The position numbers and the translations under genes were made by a program. The notes under the pieces are model-generated. The model saw only the letters and a program-made list of their open reading frames with translations. It had not been told where the DNA came from and did not search any database. This document shows, piece by piece, positions 1 through 5,640 of a stretch of 64,000 nt of DNA. Origin of the DNA: JACMQX01 sp040385105 (GTDB taxonomy: Bacteria; Pseudomonadota; Gammaproteobacteria; Burkholderiales; Burkholderiaceae_C); contig JAZKHY010000072.1 in assembly GCA_040385105.1 (NCBI GenBank), forward strand, positions 1 through 64,000, given 5' to 3'. Within the stretch, counting starts at the first letter, position 1, and the number at the start of each line of letters is the position of its first letter.

Positions 1-1252
1 CGGTCGCGCCCTGCACGTTGTCGTGGCCGCGGAAGATGTTGGTGCCGCCGCCGCTCTTGCCGACGTTGCCCAGTGCCAGCTGCAGGATGCAGGTGGCGCG
101 GACCATGGCGTTGCCGATGGTGTGCTGGGTCTGACCCATGCACCACACGATGGTGGCAGGCTTGGCTTCGGCCAGCATCTTCGCCACCTTGTACATCTGC
201 GCTTCACCTACGCCGCAGGCTTCTTCAACCGCGGCTGGCGTCCACTTGGCCATCACGTCGGCCTTGACGGCTTCCATGCCGTAGACGCGGTCGTTGATGT
301 ACTGCTTGTCTTCCCAACCATTCTTGAAAATGATGTGCAGCAGACCAAACAGGAACGGGATGTCGGTGCCTGAGCGGATGCGCACGAACTCGTCAGCCTT
401 GGCGGCGGTGCGGGTGAAGCGTGGATCGACCACGATCATCTTGCAGCCGTTTTCCTTGGCGTGCAGCATGTGCAACAGCGAGACCGGGTGCGCTTCTGCG
501 GCATTGGAGCCGATGTACAACGCGCACTTGCTGTTCTGCATGTCGTTGTACGAATTGGTCATGGCGCCGTAGCCCCAGGTGTTGGCAACGCCGGCCACCG
601 TGGTGGAGTGGCAGATGCGGGCCTGGTGGTCGCAGTTATTGCTGCCCCAGTAGCTGACAAACTTGCGGAACAGGTAGGCCTGCTCGTTGTTGTGCTTGGA
701 AGAACCGACCCAGTAGATGGAGTCCGGGCCGCTGGCCTTGCGCAGGTCCTGCAGCTTGGCGGCGATCTCGGTGTAGGCCGTGTCCCAGCTGATGCGTTCG
801 TACTTGCCGTTCACCAGCTTCATCGGGTAGCGCAGGCGGAACTCGCCGTGGCCATGCTCGCGCAGGGCCGCGCCCTTGGCGCAGTGGGCGCCCAGGTTGA
901 TCGGCGAGTCAAACACCGGCTCCTGCCGCACCCAGACGCCGTTCTCGACGACGGCATCCACCGCACAGCCCACCGAGCAGTGGGTGCAGATGGTGCGTTT
1001 GACTTCGATCTTGCCGTCGCCAATGGCAACGGCCTTGTTGCCTTCGGCGGCGCGCGCCTTCTTGACCAGCATCAGCTGGGAGGCCGCAATGCCGGCGCCG
1101 ACACCCAGGCCCGAGCGGCGCAGGAAGGCGCGGCGGTCCATGGTGGGCAGCGCCTGCGAGAGGCCGCGGCGCAGGCTGTGCACGAACGGCGAAGACCCGT
1201 GCGTGGAGGAAGAGGTACCCTGGGGGGCACCCGTTTTTTTGGTCAGCAACAT
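1..1252 (-). CDS. fdhA: Tat-exported formate dehydrogenase, alpha (molybdopterin) subunit, N-terminal part
   Basis: This oxidises formate to CO2 at a bis-MGD molybdenum or tungsten centre, probably in the periplasm as part of a membrane-linked respiratory complex. The first 417 residues are in the window; the 3' end lies beyond base 1. A twin-arginine motif (DRRAFLRRSG, about residues 39-48) precedes a hydrophobic stretch, so Tat export is expected. A [4Fe-4S] motif CTHCSVGC with a later C (GAHCAKG) follows. The catalytic position is Cys214 (codon TGC at 613-611) in ARICHS, where E. coli FdnG has selenocysteine. I chose the ATG at 1252 because GGAG lies upstream and long N-termini of this kind are usual; an in-frame ATG at 1141 also keeps the Tat motif. 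The TAT-target peptide gene ends 24 bases upstream, so the two are probably co-transcribed. Beta and gamma subunits would be expected outside the window. Confidence 0.93.
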   Translation of the reverse strand, partial: MLLTKKTGAPQGTSSSTHGSSPFVHSLRRGLSQALPTMDRRAFLRRSGLGVGAGIAASQLMLVKKARAAEGNKAVAIGDGKIEVKRTICTHCSVGCAVDAVVENGVWVRQEPVFDSPINLGAHCAKGAALREHGHGEFRLRYPMKLVNGKYERISWDTAYTEIAAKLQDLRKASGPDSIYWVGSSKHNNEQAYLFRKFVSYWGSNNCDHQARICHSTTVAGVANTWGYGAMTNSYNDMQNSKCALYIGSNAAEAHPVSLLHMLHAKENGCKMIVVDPRFTRTAAKADEFVRIRSGTDIPFLFGLLHIIFKNGWEDKQYINDRVYGMEAVKADVMAKWTPAAVEEACGVGEAQMYKVAKMLAEAKPATIVWCMGQTQHTIGNAMVRATCILQLALGNVGKSGGGTNIFRGHDNVQGAT

Positions 1253-1276
1253 GGGGAGACTCTCCGAGGTTGAGAG

Positions 1277-1486
1277 TTAAACGAGCGTGGTCTTGTAATA
1301 GCGCTTGACGTGTTCCGACAAGCTGTAGCCGCCGCCACGGGCCGGTGGCGGTTTCAGGGGCGTTGCGGCGGTTTCGGCAACCGGCTGCAGGGACGGGACC
1401 AGGCTTGCCGCAGCGGCTACTGCACCCACGGTGCCGGCCCCTGTGAATATGGTCCGGCGGGATAGCTTGCTTGTGGGCTGGCTCAT
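1277..1486 (-). CDS. Formate dehydrogenase region TAT-target small protein
   Basis: This is a 69-residue protein with an N-terminal twin-arginine motif (SRRTIF, about residues 9-14), an Ala/Gly/Val-rich hydrophobic stretch and a short tail ending in a YYKTTLV-like sequence. It matches the small family found just upstream of Tat-dependent formate dehydrogenase alpha subunits (TIGR02811-type). Its role is not established; a small exported accessory or assembly peptide is usual in such clusters. AGGA lies upstream of the ATG. It sits directly before fdhA, and the 203-base gap upstream suggests that it begins its own transcript. Confidence 0.85.
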   Translation of the reverse strand: MSQPTSKLSRRTIFTGAGTVGAVAAAASLVPSLQPVAETAATPLKPPPARGGGYSLSEHVKRYYKTTLV

Positions 1487-1561
1487 GGTTTGTCCTGATT
1501 AGTCATCGTTCGCATAGGAACTGTTTTGCATACGCTGCCTGAATGTAGCAACGCAATACTG

Positions 1562-1617
1562 CTTGCGCAAGTGGTGGAGACCTGCATGTGGCGCATATCC
1601 ACTGCTGCAATGCAGCA
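1562..1617. promoter_or_regulatory. Palindromes upstream of TAT-target/fdhA transcript
   Basis: The 203-base gap between the TorD-like gene and the TAT-target gene holds a perfect 10-base palindrome, CTTGCGCAAG (1562-1571), and a perfect 15-base palindrome with a one-base centre, TGCTGCA-A-TGCAGCA (1603-1617). Both lie 75-130 bases upstream of the ATG at 1486, where a regulator could act. The palindromes are seen directly; a role as operators is inference. Confidence 0.4.
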
Positions 1618-1689
1618 CACCCGGACAGCGGCGTAAACCATTGGCTTACCCCCGCGCTTTCATCATTTTTCCCATGTGCGCCGCCGCCT

Positions 1690-2307
1690 TCAATCCAGCA
1701 TGTCGAAGCCTTGCGACTCGACGTTGATGAAGGCCGCCGCAAAGGCCGCCAGGCGCGCGTTGAAGCGGGCCCGCGGATGCGCCATGATGCTGTCGCACAT
1801 GCTGGTGGCCCAGGGCATCAGGTGGTCGCCGAAGAAGGCTTTCTGGTGCGTCAGGTTGGACACAGCGACATCGTCCCCCGCAATCAGGTAACGCATCACC
1901 TCGCACAGGTAGGCGAAGTGGTCTTCGGTCTCGGACATGGCATCTCCCCGCTCAAGGCCGAGCCGGATGAGGTCGGTGCGCAGGCGGGCCAGCGGCTTCT
2001 CGTTGAGGAAGCCGCTCAGGAAGTGCGAGCCGAACAGGTAGATCTCCGGCTTGCCGACACCGCCGAAGAGCGCGATGTATTCGTCCTGGATGGCCTTGTC
2101 CGTCATCTCGCGCGTGACGGCCACCAGCTCGCGCCAGGGCTCTTCAAGGAATGCGCCGGATGCCGGCGCTTCGGTGGCTGCAACCCTGATCTGCGCGAGC
2201 AGTTCGGGCGCGGGCGGCGCATAGAAAAGTTGCGAGAGCAGGCCGTAGATTTCGGCCCGGGCAGTTTCCTCGTCAAGCGCAGACGACGTCGGAATGGGTT
2301 CGTTCAT
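1690..2307 (-). CDS. TorD/DmsD-family molybdoenzyme chaperone
   Basis: A 205-residue, mostly helical protein of the TorD/DmsD/NarJ chaperone family. These proteins bind the Tat signal of an apo-molybdoenzyme and hold back export until cofactor loading is complete. Family features are the N-terminal ARAEIYGLLSQLFYAPP segment, the central QDEYIALFGG and YLFGSHFLSG region, and the acidic EDHFAYLCEVM helix. The ATG at 2307 overlaps the stop of the upstream iron-sulfur gene (ATGA), implying translational coupling. The likely client is the Tat-exported FdhA encoded downstream. The reading frame stays open further upstream, but that extension is antisense-like and overlaps the iron-sulfur gene. Confidence 0.85.
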   Translation of the reverse strand: MNEPIPTSSALDEETARAEIYGLLSQLFYAPPAPELLAQIRVAATEAPASGAFLEEPWRELVAVTREMTDKAIQDEYIALFGGVGKPEIYLFGSHFLSGFLNEKPLARLRTDLIRLGLERGDAMSETEDHFAYLCEVMRYLIAGDDVAVSNLTHQKAFFGDHLMPWATSMCDSIMAHPRARFNARLAAFAAAFINVESQGFDMLD

Positions 2308-4406
2308 AGGTCGGTAATCTTCGCTTCGTTCTGCGCCGAATAGATGTCGATGACGCGGCAGTCGCCGCACATCTTCAGCCGCTCCAGCGCCGCGCCCTGG
2401 AACATGCTGTGCCCTGCGAGCTTGCCCAGCATCGACTCGATGGCTTTCAGCGTGCCGAAGGGCCTGGCGCAGCGCACGCAGGCATAGGGCTGGGTCTCGT
2501 TGAGCACCCGCGCTTCCTTGCGCTGCGGCGTCAGCAGCAGGCGCGGCTCCAGGGTGATCGCGTCCTCCGGGCAGGTGGTGGCGCACAGGCCGCACTGCAC
2601 GCAGTTTTTCTCGATGAAGCGCAGCTGCGGCAACTGCGGGTTGTCCTGCAGTGCGGCGGCCGGGCAGGCGCTGACGCAGCTCAGGCACAGCGTGCAGCTG
2701 TCCTTGTTGACGGTAATGGAACCGAAGGGCGAGCCGTTGGCCGGCAGCGGGATGGCCTCGGGCCGTCCGGGTTGCGCGGGCGCATGTTCCATCAGGTGGT
2801 CCAGCGCCATGTCGAGTGTGGCGCGCTTTTCCTGGGCGATCGCAAAGCGTGCAGTGGCCTTGGGCACCTGCTGCTTCGTCTGCGCCAGCGCCTGCAATGC
2901 GGCGTCGCATTCTGCCGGTGTGTTGGCCCACAGCAGTTGCAGGTGTGTGCCGCTGTAGCCCAGGCCGCGCAGGATCGCCTGCGCCACTTCCATCTGCGCC
3001 TTCAGGCCGTCCAGGTACTGCGGCGCTTCCTCGTCGGTCACCAGCACCGCCACCTGCGATGCGCCAAAGGCAATGGCGCTGAGCCACACATCCACCCCGA
3101 TGCTGGCCGTGTGCCACAGCGGCACCGGCACGACGTTGGCCGGCACGCCTGCCAGCTTGCCCAGTTGCGCCGCGCGGCCCAGCTGCTCCACCAGCGCCTG
3201 GCCGCGCTCCTGGCTGTGCAGCAGCAGCACAGGCTCCTTGCCGCCGGCGCGCGAATAGGTGGACAGGATCGTCTTGAGCTTTGTGCCCTGCTCGCTGGCG
3301 CGCGGGTAGGCATAGGTCAGCGCGCCCGTCGGGCACACCGTGGTGCAGGCGCCGCAACCCACGCAGAGGTTGGGGTTGACCAAGATTCGCTGCCTGGACT
3401 TCTCGCTGCTGATGGCTTGCGCCGAGCAGATGTCGATGCAGGCGTTGCAGCCCACCACCTCATTGCGGGTGTGCGCGCAGAGCTTCTGCTTGTAGACAAA
3501 GAATTTCGGCTTCTCGAACTCGCCGACCAGCTCGCGCAACTTCAAAAGCGTCTGCAGGTCGCGCCCGTCCCAGCGGAAGTAGCCTTGCGGCGGCGCATGC
3601 TGCGCAAATGCGGGTGTGTCACGCAGGTCCAGCACCAGGTCGAACTTCTCGGCCTGCGCTTGCGGTTCGCGCGTGAAGTCGATCGCGCCGGCCACGCCGC
3701 AGGCCTTGACGCAGGCGCGCTGCGCGGTGCACAGCTGGGCATCGATCTGGTAGTCCAGGCCGATGGCGCCCTCCGGGCAGGCTGTCAGGCAGGCATTGCA
3801 GCGGGTGCACAGGTCAAGGTTGATGGGGTTGTCGCTCGTCCACTTGAGCTCGAAGGCGCCGAGCCAGCCGGTGAGGCTGTCGATGCGGCCGCCGAGCACC
3901 GGGAAACGCCGCTCCTGCGCGCCGCCCCCTTCGTCTCCCATCCGGCCGGGCCCCTGGGTGAACAGCACCACATCCAGCGTGTCGCCCACCATGGCGGCGG
4001 CGCGCTCGGCCTCGTCAAGCTTGCCGATGATCAGCAGGCGGCCGGCGCTCTTGTAGGTGACGGTCGGAACAGGCTCAGGGTCGGGCAGGTGCGCAGCGGC
4101 CAGCAGGGCAGCCAGCTTGGGCATGGCTTTGGCGGCATCCCTGCTCCAGCCGCCCGTCTCGCGGATGTTGACGAACCTGATGACCGCGCTGGCCCCTTCC
4201 GTTTCATCGGCAATCCCGGCGAACAGGCGCTTTTCCTGGGTGCAGGCCACCACCACGTCGTCGCCCCCCTGGATCGCCTTCTGGAAGCTGCCGGCCTCGC
4301 GCCGGCACAGGCCGGAATGCAGCGTCAGGTCTTCATTGAGGGCCGCGCCCAGCACCTTGGGCTGGAGCGGCATCGTCTGGTTGCAGTCGCAAATCAGTGT
4401 GGGCAT
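2304..4406 (-). CDS. Multi-[4Fe-4S] cluster protein of formate dehydrogenase locus
   Basis: A 700-residue cytosolic iron-sulfur protein, with no signal peptide, typical of DUF3305/DUF3306/TorD/Tat-FDH clusters. It begins MPTLICDC and carries several ferredoxin-type motifs: CTRCNACLTACP (about residue 199), a CNACIDIC segment (about 319), CVGCGACTTVCP (about 348), CTLCLSCVSACP (about 570) and CVQCGLCATTCP (about 602), with further Cys pairs near the C terminus. It could pass electrons to or from the formate dehydrogenase or help mature it; the exact role is unknown to me. The start lies 74 bases inside the upstream DUF3306 gene in another frame, an unusually long overlap; an in-frame ATG at 4373 would shorten it. 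The stop overlaps the chaperone start. Confidence 0.85.
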   Translation of the reverse strand: MPTLICDCNQTMPLQPKVLGAALNEDLTLHSGLCRREAGSFQKAIQGGDDVVVACTQEKRLFAGIADETEGASAVIRFVNIRETGGWSRDAAKAMPKLAALLAAAHLPDPEPVPTVTYKSAGRLLIIGKLDEAERAAAMVGDTLDVVLFTQGPGRMGDEGGGAQERRFPVLGGRIDSLTGWLGAFELKWTSDNPINLDLCTRCNACLTACPEGAIGLDYQIDAQLCTAQRACVKACGVAGAIDFTREPQAQAEKFDLVLDLRDTPAFAQHAPPQGYFRWDGRDLQTLLKLRELVGEFEKPKFFVYKQKLCAHTRNEVVGCNACIDICSAQAISSEKSRQRILVNPNLCVGCGACTTVCPTGALTYAYPRASEQGTKLKTILSTYSRAGGKEPVLLLHSQERGQALVEQLGRAAQLGKLAGVPANVVPVPLWHTASIGVDVWLSAIAFGASQVAVLVTDEEAPQYLDGLKAQMEVAQAILRGLGYSGTHLQLLWANTPAECDAALQALAQTKQQVPKATARFAIAQEKRATLDMALDHLMEHAPAQPGRPEAIPLPANGSPFGSITVNKDSCTLCLSCVSACPAAALQDNPQLPQLRFIEKNCVQCGLCATTCPEDAITLEPRLLLTPQRKEARVLNETQPYACVRCARPFGTLKAIESMLGKLAGHSMFQGAALERLKMCGDCRVIDIYSAQNEAKITDL

Positions 4407-5055
4407 CGTGTTCCTGGCTGGCCGGCGCATCGGGCAATGCCGCGCGCGGGCTGGCTGTATCTGTAACCGTATCCTGGGTCTCGGGCCCCGGTATGTCCGG
4501 GTTTGCATAGGACTGTGCCACAGACTCGCCACCCGGCGCATCCGCAACATCCCCAGCACCGGCCTTCGCCAGGGCATCTTTTTTTTCTTCGTCGTCGAAC
4601 AGGCCGAGCAGTTTCGAGCCCACCATCTGCCTGAGCATCGAGGCCGGGATCGGGTCCGGCTGTGAATAGTCGTCGATGTAGGTGTCCAGACGGTCCATGA
4701 CGTTGAAATGCGGGTCGGCAAACAGCTTCTTCATGGCGGCGTTCTTCACCTCCGGCGCGACGCCCCGGGCCATATAGGGCTTGAAGTCACCCTGGTGGGT
4801 GAGCGTCCTGACGTCTTCCAGGGTGGGCAGCGCAGGCACACCGTCATCCCGGTGCAGCCCGGGGTCCACGGCGGCGGACGCAGGCGGCTGGCCAGGCGTG
4901 CCGGCAGCGGCACCACCCGCCCCGGTTTTCCCCTCCACGGAAATCTCTTTTTCAGGCACAGCACTGCTCGCCGGAAGAACGGGCTCCTCCGGCGGCTTGC
5001 CCTCCTTGACGTCAAGCTTGCGCCGCGACCAGCGGCCGAGGAAGCCGTCAGCCAT
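4333..5055 (-). CDS. DUF3306 domain protein (formate dehydrogenase accessory)
   Basis: A 240-residue protein beginning MADGFLGRWSRRK, the characteristic start of DUF3306, with a conserved core (TLTHQGDFKPYMARGV, then a FNVMDRLDTYIDDY segment) around residues 83-130. The family is genomically tied to DUF3305 and Tat-dependent formate dehydrogenase; its biochemical role is unknown. Residues about 35-75 are low-complexity Gly/Pro/Ala-rich, and part of this linker (about 63-71, VDPGLHRDDG) is encoded by a REP-like palindrome. The C-terminal third is acidic and probably disordered. It overlaps the DUF3305 gene by 8 bases upstream and the iron-sulfur gene by 74 bases downstream. Confidence 0.82.
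   Translation of the reverse strand: MADGFLGRWSRRKLDVKEGKPPEEPVLPASSAVPEKEISVEGKTGAGGAAAGTPGQPPASAAVDPGLHRDDGVPALPTLEDVRTLTHQGDFKPYMARGVAPEVKNAAMKKLFADPHFNVMDRLDTYIDDYSQPDPIPASMLRQMVGSKLLGLFDDEEKKDALAKAGAGDVADAPGGESVAQSYANPDIPGPETQDTVTDTASPRAALPDAPASQEHDAHTDLRLQPDDAAPAQGAGRGPQ
4843..4868. repeat. REP-like palindromic element inside the DUF3306 gene
   Basis: The bases from gtcatcccgg to the following ggggtcca form an imperfect inverted repeat (TCCCGG against CCCGGGG around a TGCAG loop). It resembles the gtcatyccgg...ccggaatcca units common in Burkholderiales. It is read in frame as part of the protein's low-complexity linker. Only one unit is present, and it is more diverged than the doublet in fdsA. 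Confidence 0.5.
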
Positions 5056-5596
5056 TGCCGCCCCCGCCGAATTTCTTTTCGGTGCTCACGGAGGCCGGGT
5101 TGCCAAAGCGGTCCTGCAGGGGCTTGAAACTCTCGGGCCGCTTGCGCCGCTTGGGTTCCAGCACAAAGTGCTCATCCACAAAGGCCTGCAGCCATTCAAT
5201 GATGTGGGCGGGCGCCGGCACCTGCTCCACCGTTTCCTGCGCATCAAGCCAGCGGCCGGCGTCGTAGTAGCTCAGGCTGACCGCCGTGGGCCGGGCCAGC
5301 GGCTCATCGGCAATGGTCGGCTCATCCTCCATTCGCCAGAGCACGAACCAGCCGGGCACATCCACAGAGGCATTGAGGTAGTAGCCCTCGGCATCGTCCT
5401 TGAACAGCTCGACCGTGAAGCCCGGATGCAGCCACTTCTCTTCGTCCTCGCCCCTGTAGAGCAGGCGCGGCTGGGTGCCCCAGCCCTCTTCCTGCGGCAG
5501 CACCTCGGCCAGGATCCAGCGCCAGGGCTGCCATTTGTTGTCGATGCGCTCACGGCGCATGACGACGGCGACTTCGATGGAGGGGCGGGTGGGCAT
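5048..5596 (-). CDS. DUF3305 domain protein (formate dehydrogenase accessory)
   Basis: A 182-residue soluble protein of the DUF3305 family, with the typical N-terminal segment (EVAVVMRRERIDNKWQPWRW) followed by the LLYRGEDEEKWLHPGF and EGYYLNASVDVPGWFVLWRM blocks. DUF3305 occurs together with DUF3306 and Tat formate dehydrogenases; function unknown. The final 8 bases overlap the DUF3306 start, so the two are likely translated together. It starts 44 bases after the fdsA stop, linking the accessory genes to the soluble fds genes in one probable transcript. The Gly-rich tail (KKFGGGGNG) is probably disordered. Confidence 0.83.
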   Translation of the reverse strand: MPTRPSIEVAVVMRRERIDNKWQPWRWILAEVLPQEEGWGTQPRLLYRGEDEEKWLHPGFTVELFKDDAEGYYLNASVDVPGWFVLWRMEDEPTIADEPLARPTAVSLSYYDAGRWLDAQETVEQVPAPAHIIEWLQAFVDEHFVLEPKRRKRPESFKPLQDRFGNPASVSTEKKFGGGGNG

Positions 5597-5640
5597 GCGG
5601 GGACTGTAGCGGAAAGCCTTTCTCCGGCACGCGATCGGGG

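Noticed and set aside
611..613. Possible selenocysteine at the formate dehydrogenase active site
   Set aside because: The codon is TGC (Cys), and fdsA also has TGC at its catalytic position, so no UGA recoding is needed.
2308..3357. Upstream extension of the TorD-like frame
   Set aside because: It overlaps the iron-sulfur gene on the same strand out of frame and lacks TorD features; the ATG at 2307 gives the known family start.
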